Positions 43,486 through 52,595 of a stretch of 64,000 nucleotides of DNA are shown piece by piece. Within the stretch, counting starts at the first letter, position 1, and every line of letters begins with the position of its first letter. The notes below the pieces were generated by a model that saw only the letters and a list, made by a program, of their open reading frames with translations, ran no database searches and was not told where the DNA came from. This DNA comes from Halalkalibacter oceani (lineage in GTDB: Bacteria > Bacillota > Bacilli > Bacillales > Bacillaceae_D), in assembly GCF_023715705.1 (NCBI RefSeq), contig NZ_JAMBOS010000020.1:1-64000 (forward strand), in the 5' to 3' direction. The position numbers were made by a program, and so were the translations under genes.

Positions 43486-44492
43486 AAAAAATAGCAATTC
43501 CGTTTCTATTACTAGTAATGATGGGACTAATGCAAGCCTGTGGAGGAGGCTCGACGGATGAAGCCGCCGCGGGTGAAGGGCAAGCTGGAGAAGGAGAAAG
43601 CTCTGCTGCCGGGTATCCGGAAAGACCGATCGAAATTATCGTTGGATTCGGGGCAGGTGGCGGCAGTGATAACTTTGCAAGAGCGATTGCCAAGGAACTC
43701 GAGGATATCCTCGATGCGACGATCAACATCGTAAACCTTGAGGGAGCGGCAGGAATCCACGCTGCCGATCATGTCGCCAGAGCACCGGCTGATGGCTATA
43801 CGATCTGGTCGATGACTTCGAACTATCCGATCAACCTGGCTTCTGGAAATACTCCGCATGATTTAAGCACATATAAGGCAATTGGACGTGTTCAGCACGA
43901 TACGATGGCTTTTCATGCATTGAGCGACGGCAGGTTTGCAGACATTGATGATCTGATTGCCCAGGCAAAGGAAAGCCCGGGGGAAATTATGATTGGCGGT
44001 ACGGGCTCGGCCGGGTTCGATGAGCTTGTCGTCAGGCAGTTTGAAGAAGCCACAGGCACGAAACTGAATTACATTTCTTATGAGGGTGCCGGCGAAATGA
44101 CGGCAGCGTTATTAGGCGGACATATTGATGTAATTGCCGAGGAGCCTGGACCAGCGATGGGCTATCTTCAGGAGGGAACGTTTAATATGCTGGTCGCTTT
44201 TGCTGATGCCCCGTTAGAAGGGTTTGAAGATACCCCGATTTCAACAGACATAGGAATTGACGTCACGGATGGACAAAACCGTGGATTTATGGTTCATGCC
44301 GATACCCCGCCGGAGCTTGTCGCGCTGTTGGAGGAAGCACTGCAGGAAGCGAAAGAGCGACCGGATTATAAAGCGTATGAAGAAGCGAACTATTTACATT
44401 TGCGTGATGGCTGGTTAAATTCCGAAGACTTTATGAAAGAGCTGGAGAACTTGACCGAGACATACGGTTCGATTTTGGAAGGACTGCAATAA
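43476..44492 (+). CDS. Tripartite tricarboxylate transporter (TctC/Bug) substrate-binding lipoprotein, orphan
   Basis: 338-residue binding protein: lipobox GLMQAC, a Gly/Ala/Glu-rich linker, then the Bug-family core (YPERPIEIIVGFGAGGGSDNFARAIAKEL, VNLEGAAGIHAADHVARAPADGYT). TctC proteins bind carboxylates such as citrate, tartrate or aromatic acids for TctAB permeases, but no tctA or tctB is in the window. GTG at 43476 has GGGGGAG 6 nt upstream; ATG 43482 is 12 nt away. Has its own sigma-54 promoter and shares an operator type with the glyoxylate operon. Confidence 0.85.
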   Translation: MQMKKIAIPFLLLVMMGLMQACGGGSTDEAAAGEGQAGEGESSAAGYPERPIEIIVGFGAGGGSDNFARAIAKELEDILDATINIVNLEGAAGIHAADHVARAPADGYTIWSMTSNYPINLASGNTPHDLSTYKAIGRVQHDTMAFHALSDGRFADIDDLIAQAKESPGEIMIGGTGSAGFDELVVRQFEEATGTKLNYISYEGAGEMTAALLGGHIDVIAEEPGPAMGYLQEGTFNMLVAFADAPLEGFEDTPISTDIGIDVTDGQNRGFMVHADTPPELVALLEEALQEAKERPDYKAYEEANYLHLRDGWLNSEDFMKELENLTETYGSILEGLQ

Positions 44493-44606
44493 CTTGTAAG
44501 TCTTCCGCAAAGCTGATGATAGAAAGAGGTGGCGTCCCAGACCAACCTAAAGAAAGCAAGAAACCCGCTTTTCTGCTTAGATCGGGACGACTCTGCTTAT
44601 CGTTTA

Positions 44607-44656
44607 GAGGCTTGGATAAAAGGTTGTTTTTTCCCTTTTATCCAAGCCTCTTTTTA
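44607..44656 (+). terminator. Terminator between tctC-type and lacI-type genes
   Basis: Perfect 17-bp stem GAGGCTTGGATAAAAGG with its complement and a TTTTT tail on the plus strand. Member of the recurrent family. Confidence 0.92.
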
Positions 44657-45658
44657 ACATCCGCACGATTTCCGCACCATTAAAGAGGTAGGTAATTCGA
44701 TATGCTGGCAATAGTCGGTATTGTTGATTTTGCTGAGCAGCGCGTCAAATGCTGTAATGCCGATCGTTTCAGGGGCCAGTCTGACTGTCGTGACCGGAGG
44801 ATCGATAATCGAAGCTCCCTCGAAGTCGCCGCAGCCAATGACGGCGACGTCTTCTGGGCAGGACAGGCCCATTTCATGAATAGCTTCAATCGCGCCAATC
44901 GTGGTCAGATCATTGACGCAAAACAAGGCGCTGAGTTGCCTGTGCTTCGCCAACAGCGCTTTTGTTGCTCTTTTTCCACCCTCAACTGTAGCGTTTGTAG
45001 CGATAAGATAATCCTCATTTATAGTAAGGCTGTGCTTTAATAAGGCGTCCTTGTACCCTTTGATCCGCTCTTCTGTTGACGTGATGTAATTCCTCCTTAG
45101 TCCGCAGATTAATCCGATTTCTTGGTGGCTGTGTTTAATAAGATGGGTAGTGGCATCAAAGCCGGCCTGGTAGTTGTTCGCTCCAACCCTTGGTATCTGA
45201 TCGTACAACGTATCATAGCGATTGACAAAAACAATCGGAAACTGTTTGTCAATCAGCTTTTGCAAGTAGGTTAAATTGCTCGATGTCGGGGATAAAATCA
45301 ACCCGTCAACCATTTTCGAGTGAAGGAGATGAATGGTTTCCCGTTCGTACTCTTCATTTTCGTTCGTATTCACAAAAAGCAGCTGATAACCTGCTTCCTG
45401 CGCACGCCTGCCAATTCCATTGACGATATTGGTCACATGTGAATCGGGAAAGCTGGATACAACTAAGCCAGCTGTTTTGGTTGAATGATTCCGTAAGCTT
45501 TGAGCCATTGAATTCGGAACATAGTTATATTTTTTGATAAGATCCGTGATGATTTTATGTTTTTCTGCCGATATTCTTTTGGTCCCGTTGATGACATGTG
45601 AAACAGTGGTGACCGAGACCCCGGCCTCCTGCGCAATCGTTTTCATCGTTATTTTCAT
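44654..45658 (-). CDS. LacI-family transcriptional regulator
   Basis: 334-residue repressor: N-terminal helix-turn-helix with hinge (TIAQEAGVSVTTVSHVINGTKRIS) and a periplasmic-binding-like effector domain (GLVVSSFPDSHVTNIVNG, VDGLILSPTSSN, AVIGCGDFEGASIIDPPVTTVRL). It diverges from the dehydrogenase/TRAP cluster; three CG-centred palindromes lie between them. Effector is probably the acid or aldehyde handled by that cluster. Confidence 0.9.
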   Translation of the reverse strand: MKITMKTIAQEAGVSVTTVSHVINGTKRISAEKHKIITDLIKKYNYVPNSMAQSLRNHSTKTAGLVVSSFPDSHVTNIVNGIGRRAQEAGYQLLFVNTNENEEYERETIHLLHSKMVDGLILSPTSSNLTYLQKLIDKQFPIVFVNRYDTLYDQIPRVGANNYQAGFDATTHLIKHSHQEIGLICGLRRNYITSTEERIKGYKDALLKHSLTINEDYLIATNATVEGGKRATKALLAKHRQLSALFCVNDLTTIGAIEAIHEMGLSCPEDVAVIGCGDFEGASIIDPPVTTVRLAPETIGITAFDALLSKINNTDYCQHIELPTSLMVRKSCGC

Positions 45659-45778
45659 TATGGAACTCCTAACTCCTCTATCTAAATATGATGGCGTAAA
45701 TCAGTTCTCTTTGCATTAAGTGTAACGATCCCGTTTATCGAATTCAATGAATGTATCTTTAGAGAGGGAACAGATTAT

Positions 45779-45794
45779 GGTTTAACGATTAACT
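45779..45794. promoter_or_regulatory. LacI-type operator O1
   Basis: GGTTTAACGATTAACT, a variant of the central palindrome at 46003, about 120 bp upstream of the regulator gene start. It may serve autoregulation or DNA looping. Confidence 0.6.
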
Positions 45795-45966
45795 ATTTAG
45801 AGAGCAGAAATTAAAGTTTTTTCCATTATACTAAAAAACCGTCTGAAAATGTATGCTTTACTTTACTGATGAGAAAATATTTTGGACTACCATACCTCCT
45901 TATTATATAAGGTTTTCAGTCGAGGTAAATAAAAATAAGGCGAAAAAATTAATTTTCAGAAAGTGA

Positions 45967-45995
45967 TTGACACAATTAAAAACATAAATTATAGT
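45967..45995 (+). promoter_or_regulatory. Sigma-A promoter of the TRAP/dehydrogenase cluster
   Basis: TTGACA and TATAGT with a 17-bp spacer, near-consensus. Transcription should start around 46002, where operator O2 begins. Confidence 0.85.
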
Positions 45996-46002
45996 CTAAT
46001 TA

Positions 46003-46018
46003 GGTTAAACGATTAACC
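46003..46018. promoter_or_regulatory. LacI-type operator O2 at the transcript start
   Basis: GGTTAAACGATTAACC has palindromic GGTTAA/TTAACC arms around a CG-containing centre, as LacI-family sites do. It sits 7 bp after the -10 box, a classical repression position. Confidence 0.75.
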
Positions 46019-46061
46019 ATTTTAGTTTAATTTATTGTTAGTTTAGTAAGTATTTTACTGT

Positions 46062-46077
46062 TGTTAAACGATTAAAT
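46062..46077. promoter_or_regulatory. LacI-type operator O3
   Basis: TGTTAAACGATTAAAT keeps the TTAAACGATTAA core, 59 bp downstream of O2 in the 5' leader. AGGAGGTGA at about 46079 then precedes a 12-codon frame (ATG 46089), a possible leader peptide. Confidence 0.55.
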
Positions 46078-46165
46078 TTAGGAGGTGAATGGAAGTTCGT
46101 TTTTGCGTTGGGAATCTGCTCATTTAATATTGACTGAATTTTGAAAAAGAGAGAGAGGCTAAATG

Positions 46166-48007
46166 ATGAAAAAAATAGGTTTGATTGGTGTTGGCGCAAT
46201 TGGTAAGGGTGTATTGAAGAATTTACAGAAAAACAATTGTGAAGTGCTCGCCTATGATATTTCAGAAGCAGGGCAGGAAGCAATTCGCCAGGCGGGAGGT
46301 CTCGTTGCCCATCACCCGCGAGAGGTTGCTCAATTTGCCGACGTAATCTTTTTAAGCCTTCCTGGACCGCAGATCATTAAGGAGCTGTTTTACGGAGAGG
46401 ACGGAATAGCGGATTCAATTCTCGGCGGAACTAGAATTCTCGATCTAAGTACGATCGATCCGGCGACGACGCGGGAGATGAATACTCTCTGTCAGCAGCG
46501 TGGCGCTTACTACTTTGACTGCCCGGTCAGCGGAGGCCCTGCTGGAGCGGAGGACGGAACGTTGACAATCATGGTCGGCGGGGATAAGGAACAGTTTGAA
46601 GAAGTGAGGATGTACGTTGAGTACATCGGCGGAAATATTGAGTACATCGGGGAATCCGGATTGGCGCAAGCACTGAAGCTTTGCCACAACATGGTCGGCG
46701 CGGCCAATATCGTCGCGTTGGGTGAGGCATTCGCGACAGGGGTGAAGCACGGACTGAATGTTCAAGTCATTGCCGATGTAATCAGAAAAAGCTTGGCAGG
46801 CAGCAGATCGTTGGAATATTTCGGACCGAATATTATTGACAACACCTATGAAAATGTTAAATTCATGCTGAATCATATGCACAAGGACCTCGGTCTCTAC
46901 GTCAGAATGACACAGCAGATTGGAGTGCCTTCCTTTATCGGCGGAAGCGCGTATAACTTATACCATGCTGCGAGAAATAATGGAAAAGGCCCGCTTGATC
47001 ATACCGCTGTCTGTCAGGTAATTGAACTGTTAGCCGGTGTAACATTAATTGAAAATAATCATCTGCCAAAAGCAGAATTGAAAGCGGTATCATTAGAGGG
47101 AGAAAAGAAAGTCGGTTTAATTGGCGTTGGCGCGATTGGCAAAGGCGTGTTGAAGAATTTACGGAAAAACAATTGTGAAGTGCTTGCCTACGATATTTCG
47201 GAAGCAGGGCAGGAAGCAATTCGCCAGGCGGGAGGTTTCGTTGCCCGTCATCCACGGGAGGTTGCTCAATTTGCCGACGTGATCTTTTTAAGCCTTCCTG
47301 GCCCGCAGATCATTAAGGATCTGTTTCAAGGCGAGGACGGGATAGCCGATTCGATTCGCGGCGGTACACGAATTCTTGATCTGAGTACGATTGATCCAGC
47401 GACAACGCGGGAAATGAATGACTTCTGTCAGCAGCGTGGCGCTTATTACTTTGATTGCCCAGTCAGCGGAGGACCTGCCGGAGCGGAAGATGGCACATTG
47501 ACGATCATGGTCGGCGGGGATAAGGAACGGTTTGAAGAAGTGCTTGCCTATGTCGAATATATTGGAGAAAACATTGAATACATCGGGGAAACCGGATTGG
47601 CGCAAGCGTTGAAGCTCTGCCATAACATGGTCGGGGCAGCGAGCATTGTCGCATTGGGCGAGTCGTTTGCAACAGGGGTGAAGCACGGTCTTGATGTAAA
47701 AGTAATGGCCGATGTATTTGCAAAAAGCATGAGCAACAGCAAGATTTTGCAATATTTCGGACCAAATATTATTCATAACACTTATGAAAACGTCAAGTTC
47801 ATGCTGAATCATATGCATAAGGATCTCGGTCTCTATATGGAGATGACGCAGAGGGCTGAAGTGCCGTCATTTGTCGGGATGAGTACCTACAATCTATTCC
47901 ATACAGCGAAAATTCATAATAAAGGGGCGCTGGATCAGACGGCCGTTTGTCAGGTCATAGAAGATTTAGCAGATGTGAAGCTCGTTGGAAATGTCGCCTC
48001 GGTTTAG
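46166..48007 (+). CDS. Tandem fusion of two beta-hydroxyacid (3-hydroxyisobutyrate-type) dehydrogenases
   Basis: 613-residue protein made of two complete dehydrogenases joined by a linker of about 20 residues; the repeat period is 312 codons. Each half has GLIGVGAIGKG (GxGxxG), Asp in AYDIS (NAD preference), the substrate motif DCPVSGGPAGAEDGTL and catalytic Lys in ALKLCHNMVGAA. By hand count the halves differ at about 47 of 290 aligned residues; the cofactor part is the more alike. Single family members are about 290-300 residues. First gene after the LacI-controlled promoter; its substrate is probably a 3-hydroxy acid or semialdehyde tied to the TRAP ligand. ATG 46163 is an alternative start. 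Confidence 0.88.
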   Translation: MKKIGLIGVGAIGKGVLKNLQKNNCEVLAYDISEAGQEAIRQAGGLVAHHPREVAQFADVIFLSLPGPQIIKELFYGEDGIADSILGGTRILDLSTIDPATTREMNTLCQQRGAYYFDCPVSGGPAGAEDGTLTIMVGGDKEQFEEVRMYVEYIGGNIEYIGESGLAQALKLCHNMVGAANIVALGEAFATGVKHGLNVQVIADVIRKSLAGSRSLEYFGPNIIDNTYENVKFMLNHMHKDLGLYVRMTQQIGVPSFIGGSAYNLYHAARNNGKGPLDHTAVCQVIELLAGVTLIENNHLPKAELKAVSLEGEKKVGLIGVGAIGKGVLKNLRKNNCEVLAYDISEAGQEAIRQAGGFVARHPREVAQFADVIFLSLPGPQIIKDLFQGEDGIADSIRGGTRILDLSTIDPATTREMNDFCQQRGAYYFDCPVSGGPAGAEDGTLTIMVGGDKERFEEVLAYVEYIGENIEYIGETGLAQALKLCHNMVGAASIVALGESFATGVKHGLDVKVMADVFAKSMSNSKILQYFGPNIIHNTYENVKFMLNHMHKDLGLYMEMTQRAEVPSFVGMSTYNLFHTAKIHNKGALDQTAVCQVIEDLADVKLVGNVASV

Positions 48008-48042
48008 TAAAAAATATTGATTCAATTAAGGGGGAAGATGAA

Positions 48043-49095
48043 ATGAAGAGGGTAGCTACTAGTAGAAATGTAAGCGCTTTATTGTTGGTGGTCTTTCTTT
48101 TATTCTTAGCGGCGTGCGGAAATCAAGCAGCCGATTCAGGTGGTGGCGACGGTGCGGCGGAATCCGGTACGGATGTGGAAGCTCAAGTTATTACGGTAGC
48201 GCATCAACAGCCGGATTCGCATCCTGTTCATATTTCATTCACTGAGAAACTGAAGCCGATGATTGAAGAAAACAGCAATGGTCAGCTGAGAGTAGAAATA
48301 TACGGTGGCGGCCAACTTGGTGGAGAGCGTGATGTCATGGAACAGACGCAGGCAGGGCAAATTCATATCACGCATTTAAGTCCGATATTAGGGACGATTT
48401 ATGAACCTGTTAACTTAACGGATCTTCCGTATTTATTTCGCGACTTTGACCATGTCGATCAAGTGCTTGATGGGGAATTAGGTCGGGAAATTCTTGATGG
48501 TATGGCGGCGGAGACCGGGTTGAGAGGAATGGCGTTTATTGACAACGGATTTCGTCAAATCACCAACAGCAGCCGGGAAATCAATTCGCTTGAAGATGTA
48601 AGGGGACTCAGCCTCCGTGTTCCGGAAGCGCCGATTTCTATCGCCAACCTAGAAGCACTTGGAGCGAATGTGACGACGATTGCCTACAATGAGCTGTACA
48701 GTGCGCTACAGCAGGGAGTTGTTGACGGTCAGGAAAATGCCTATACAACGGCAGCTTCAGGGAAGTTTTACGAAGTCCAGGATTACGTAGCTGAGACGAA
48801 CCACATGTACGGGCAAAATATTATTCTTTCCAATGATAAATGGTTTACCGAATTGTCTCCTGAGCTGCAGGAGGTCGTGACTGAAGCGGTTAGAGAGACG
48901 GCGCGCTACCATAATGAACTTCACCGGGGACAGGAAGAGGAGAACAAGCAGCTTTTAGTCGATAACGGTATGATTTTGACAACACCGGATTTAACGGAAT
49001 TTAGAGAAGCCAGTGAAGTGGTCTATCAGAGCTTTTATCAGGAAAATCCGGAGCTTGAAGAGCTGGTAGAAGAAATTCGTCAGCTTGGACAATAA
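48043..49095 (+). CDS. dctP: TRAP transporter substrate-binding lipoprotein DctP
   Basis: 350-residue DctP-family protein. Lipobox LFLAAC, Gly/Asp-rich linker, then ITVAHQQPDSHPVH, EIYGGGQLGGERDVMEQTQAGQIHI and the GQENAYTTAASGKFYEVQDYV segment with the usual arginine for a carboxylate (LRVPEAP). Resembles the C4-dicarboxylate/sugar-acid group (YiaO, RbsB-like TRAP). ATG at 48043 after AAGGGGGA. First of dctPQM. Confidence 0.93.
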   Translation: MKRVATSRNVSALLLVVFLLFLAACGNQAADSGGGDGAAESGTDVEAQVITVAHQQPDSHPVHISFTEKLKPMIEENSNGQLRVEIYGGGQLGGERDVMEQTQAGQIHITHLSPILGTIYEPVNLTDLPYLFRDFDHVDQVLDGELGREILDGMAAETGLRGMAFIDNGFRQITNSSREINSLEDVRGLSLRVPEAPISIANLEALGANVTTIAYNELYSALQQGVVDGQENAYTTAASGKFYEVQDYVAETNHMYGQNIILSNDKWFTELSPELQEVVTEAVRETARYHNELHRGQEEENKQLLVDNGMILTTPDLTEFREASEVVYQSFYQENPELEELVEEIRQLGQ

Positions 49096-49176
49096 GGCTG
49101 TAATACCGTGCTCGCTCTCCTGCTGTGACCTATTCATGGCAGGGCGGTGAGGAATTTAGAAGAAAGGGTCATTCAT

Positions 49177-49716
49177 ATGTCCAAACAACAATCGAGCTTA
49201 CAAATTGAGCAGATGGAAAACGAAGAGGGATTGCAGTCGAAGGAGAAAAACAAACGACTGATTGCACTGGAAAAGGTAGAAAACACCCTCGTGGCGACAA
49301 TGCTGTTTCTCATCTTAATCGTCGTTATTGCTCAAGTCTATGCCCGCTTTGTGACAGGGAATTCGATTACTTGGGCGGGGGAGCTGTCCCGCTTTCTCGC
49401 CGTTTGGTTAATTTTCCTGGGCTCTGCCATTGCGTTACGACGTAATTTGCATATTCAGGTCGACAATTTATACAACAACGTCTCGGAAAAGCTTGGTCTC
49501 GTCCTGTATGTGTTACGCGGTCTGATCATCCTGGCTTTTCTCGCGGTTATTTTCGTTGGAAGCCTGGAGATGCTGGAGATCGTCTCGATGCAAACCTCAC
49601 CAGGTTTGGGGATCAGAATGAATTTCGTCTATATCGTCATGCCTGTCTCCATTTGCTTAATGGTTGTCGTCGTGCTTGTTCAACTGTTTGTCAGATCCAG
49701 AAAGAAAAGAGGGTAG
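49177..49716 (+). CDS. dctQ: TRAP transporter small membrane subunit DctQ
   Basis: 179-residue protein with a charged N-terminal tail of about 35 residues and four hydrophobic segments. FVTGNSITWAGELSRFLAVWLIFLG is the DctQ hallmark. Bridges the large permease. Its 3' end lies 3 bp before dctM. ATG at 49177 after GAAAGGG. Confidence 0.92.
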   Translation: MSKQQSSLQIEQMENEEGLQSKEKNKRLIALEKVENTLVATMLFLILIVVIAQVYARFVTGNSITWAGELSRFLAVWLIFLGSAIALRRNLHIQVDNLYNNVSEKLGLVLYVLRGLIILAFLAVIFVGSLEMLEIVSMQTSPGLGIRMNFVYIVMPVSICLMVVVVLVQLFVRSRKKRG

Positions 49717-49719
49717 CAT

Positions 49720-51006
49720 ATGTTGGCTTTGTTGCTTTTCTTAGTCGTTCTCTTTGCTTGCCTGGCCATCGGCATCCCGATCTTCATCGCTCTGGGTGTG
49801 GGAACAATCTCAATTTCTTTGTTTCTTACCGGCGGCATTCCGATTTCGATGCTTGGCCAGAAAATGATTACCGGTGTCGACAGCTTTCCGTTGATGGCGA
49901 TCCCTCTTTTTATACTTGCCGGGGAATTAATGAATACGAAAAGTATCTCCGGGCAGCTCGTCGAGTTTACAAAAGCGATCATCGGACGTGTCAGAGGGGG
50001 CCTGGCGTATGTCGGGATTGGCACGAGTATGTTTTTTTCCAGTATTAGCGGTTCTGCTTCAGCAGGGACGGCTGCGGTCGGCGGCATTATGATTCCGGCG
50101 CTGAAAAAGGAAGGGTATCATAAGAACTTTGCCTCCGGCGTCATTGCGGCGGCCGGTTCGATCGGTCCGATAATACCACCGAGTATTCCGCTTATTATTT
50201 ATGGACTGACGGCCGAGGTGTCGATCGGTCAGCTGTTTATCGCCGGCTATGTGCCGGGGGTGCTGATGGCGATTCTCTTTGCGGTAGTCGTGTTTTACCA
50301 TGCGAAAAAAGAAGATTATCCGATCGGTTCAAAAATTTTCTTTCGCCAGTTTTTGAAAATTTCGTTAAAAACGATTCCAGCCTTTCTCCTGCCTGTTATT
50401 ATAATGGGAGGAATCGTCATCGGGGCATTTACCCCGACAGAGTCCGCCGCGGTCGCCGCGGGGTATGCGTTTATCCTGTCGGTGATTGTATTCAGGGAGA
50501 TTTCACTTAAAGAGCTTCCGAATGTCTTTGCGCGGGCGGCTTACGCTTCTTGTGTCATTATGATTGTCATCGCTTCGGCCAATTTACTGTCGTGGACCTT
50601 AACGATTCAGCAAATCCCGGCGGCGATGACAGAGAGCTTGTTAACGATTACTGAAAACAAAATTCTTATTTTGCTGTTAATTAATTTTATCGTCATTATT
50701 CTCGGGATGTTCCTCGACGCCGGCTCGGTTATTTTAGTCGTCACGCCGCTTTTCTTACCGGCTATCCTGAATATCGGCTATGACCCGGTTTTGTTTGGCG
50801 TCATGCTGGCGGTCAATTTAAGCATTGGGGTTCTGACGCCGCCTGTTGGGCTGAATCTCTTTGTCGCCTCGTCGATCGGAAATGCCGGACTGTTTCAGGT
50901 GGCAAGGGCATGTATTCCATTTATTGTCTGTATTATGCTTGTCCTTGTGTTGATGATTGTACTGCCTGATCTATTTAATTATTTACCGAATCTGTTTTAC
51001 GGATGA
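49720..51006 (+). CDS. dctM: TRAP transporter large permease DctM
   Basis: 428-residue multispanning protein with 11-12 hydrophobic segments. The DctM signature GSASAGTAAVGGIMIPALKKEGY and AAGSIGPIIPPSIPLIIYG, and AFTPTESAAVAAGYA in the second half, are present. Sodium-coupled import of the DctP ligand. ATG at 49720. Confidence 0.95.
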   Translation: MLALLLFLVVLFACLAIGIPIFIALGVGTISISLFLTGGIPISMLGQKMITGVDSFPLMAIPLFILAGELMNTKSISGQLVEFTKAIIGRVRGGLAYVGIGTSMFFSSISGSASAGTAAVGGIMIPALKKEGYHKNFASGVIAAAGSIGPIIPPSIPLIIYGLTAEVSIGQLFIAGYVPGVLMAILFAVVVFYHAKKEDYPIGSKIFFRQFLKISLKTIPAFLLPVIIMGGIVIGAFTPTESAAVAAGYAFILSVIVFREISLKELPNVFARAAYASCVIMIVIASANLLSWTLTIQQIPAAMTESLLTITENKILILLLINFIVIILGMFLDAGSVILVVTPLFLPAILNIGYDPVLFGVMLAVNLSIGVLTPPVGLNLFVASSIGNAGLFQVARACIPFIVCIMLVLVLMIVLPDLFNYLPNLFYG

Positions 51007-51067
51007 CGGAAAGTTTCAGCAAATTGATTAACGTGTATATGTAAATTAAGAAAAGGATGGTGTTTGT

Positions 51068-52537
51068 ATGAAAACCGAAACAATCACACGGGAGCTTATG
51101 CTAATCAACGGAAAGTGGACGGAAGCGGCGGGAAAGGAATTTTTCCAGGTTGAGAATCCGGCGAAGCGGGGCACTATCATTGCCGAGGTGCCAAGAGCGA
51201 CAGCCGAGGATGTCAATAACGCCGTCCAGGCAGCGAACGAGGCGTTTGACAGCTGGAGAAAGGTGCCGGCGAGAGAGCGGGGCCGACTGCTCTGGAAAAT
51301 TGCCGACGCAGTGGACGCTCAATTCGAGGAATTGGCCAGAACGATTGCCACGGAAACGGGCAATGCTTTGAAAACGCAGGCGAAAGGGGAAGCGAAGGGT
51401 GTCGCCGATGTGATCCGCTATTTCGGTGGAGTCGCCGGAGAGCTAAAAGGGGAAACCCTGCCAGTTGACAATCAGCTCTTCGCCTACACTCAGCGTGAGC
51501 CGTACGGCGTGATCGGCGGAATCATTCCGTGGAACGCTCCGGTTCAGCTTGCCGCACTAAAAATCGCCCCGGCGTTGGCGGCAGGGAATACGATCGTCCT
51601 GAAGGCTGCTGAGGATGCACCATTAGGCGTGCTGAAGCTCGCTAAAATTTGTGCAGACATTTTGCCGCCGGGCGTCGTTAATATTTTGACCGGTTTTGGC
51701 GAGGAGTGCGGCTCGCCGCTGGCGAAGCATCCGCTTGTGAGAAAGCTGACATTTACCGGCTCGACACAAACAGGAAAAATCATCATGCATGAAGCAGCTG
51801 AACGGATCATTCCGATTTCGTTAGAGCTTGGCGGGAAAAGCCCGCAAATTGTTTACCCGGATGCCGACAGTGAGAAGGTGATTGACAATGTCATGTCGGC
51901 GATGCGTTTTGCTCGTCAGGGGCAGTCGTGTTCAGCCGGCTCGCGTCTCTATTTGCATAAATCAATCTACGATTCCTTTGTCGAAAAGCTGATTGCGAAG
52001 GCGAAGCTTCTTCAAGTAGGCGATCCGCTTGATGAGAATAACGATATGGGCTCGATAATTAATGAAAAGCAGTTTAACAAAGTTTGCGCCTATATTGAAG
52101 AAGGAATCAATCACCCGGATCTCGAGCTTCTTCTCGGTGGGTTACCGCCTAAGGAAGGTCCGCTTTCGGAAGGGTATTTCCTTGAGCCAACGATCTTCGC
52201 CGCTCCTCATGACGATTTGCGCCTGGCGAAGGAAGAAATCTTCGGTCCAGTTTTAATCGTCATTCCGTGGGAAGACGAGGAAGAAGTTATTAAGATGGCA
52301 AATAGAAGTGATTATGGATTAGCAGCGTTTATCTGGACGAAGGATACGACGCGCGCCATGCGGACGGCGAACCTTCTTGAAGCCGGCTGGGTTCAAATTA
52401 ACCGCGGCGGCGGAATGATGACGGGGCATTCGTACGGCGGCTATAAGCAGAGCGGAATCGGCCGCGAATATTCATTGGAAAGTATGATCGAAAGCTTTAC
52501 TCAGACAAAAAGCATCATGATTGATTTTGATGAATAA
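51068..52537 (+). CDS. Aldehyde (semialdehyde) dehydrogenase
   Basis: 489-residue NAD(P)-dependent ALDH. IPWNAPVQL, FTGSTQTGKIIM, catalytic Glu in LELGGKSPQIV and catalytic Cys in RQGQSCSAGSRLYLH are intact. Closest in style to succinate/lactaldehyde-semialdehyde dehydrogenases. Next to two hydroxyacid dehydrogenases, it could oxidise a semialdehyde made by them. ATG at 51068 after AAGGATGG. Confidence 0.92.
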   Translation: MKTETITRELMLINGKWTEAAGKEFFQVENPAKRGTIIAEVPRATAEDVNNAVQAANEAFDSWRKVPARERGRLLWKIADAVDAQFEELARTIATETGNALKTQAKGEAKGVADVIRYFGGVAGELKGETLPVDNQLFAYTQREPYGVIGGIIPWNAPVQLAALKIAPALAAGNTIVLKAAEDAPLGVLKLAKICADILPPGVVNILTGFGEECGSPLAKHPLVRKLTFTGSTQTGKIIMHEAAERIIPISLELGGKSPQIVYPDADSEKVIDNVMSAMRFARQGQSCSAGSRLYLHKSIYDSFVEKLIAKAKLLQVGDPLDENNDMGSIINEKQFNKVCAYIEEGINHPDLELLLGGLPPKEGPLSEGYFLEPTIFAAPHDDLRLAKEEIFGPVLIVIPWEDEEEVIKMANRSDYGLAAFIWTKDTTRAMRTANLLEAGWVQINRGGGMMTGHSYGGYKQSGIGREYSLESMIESFTQTKSIMIDFDE

Positions 52538-52548
52538 GGAACGCTAAC

Positions 52549-52595
52549 GGGCCGGGCTGAAGGTGAAAAACCTTTGGCCTGGTCTCCCTGTTTTT
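52549..52595 (+). terminator. Hairpin after the aldehyde dehydrogenase
   Basis: GGCCGGGCTGAAGGT/ACCTTTGGCCTGGTC-type stem with CCCTGTTTTT downstream. Imperfect member of the recurrent family; may reduce readthrough to the next gene. Confidence 0.65.
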
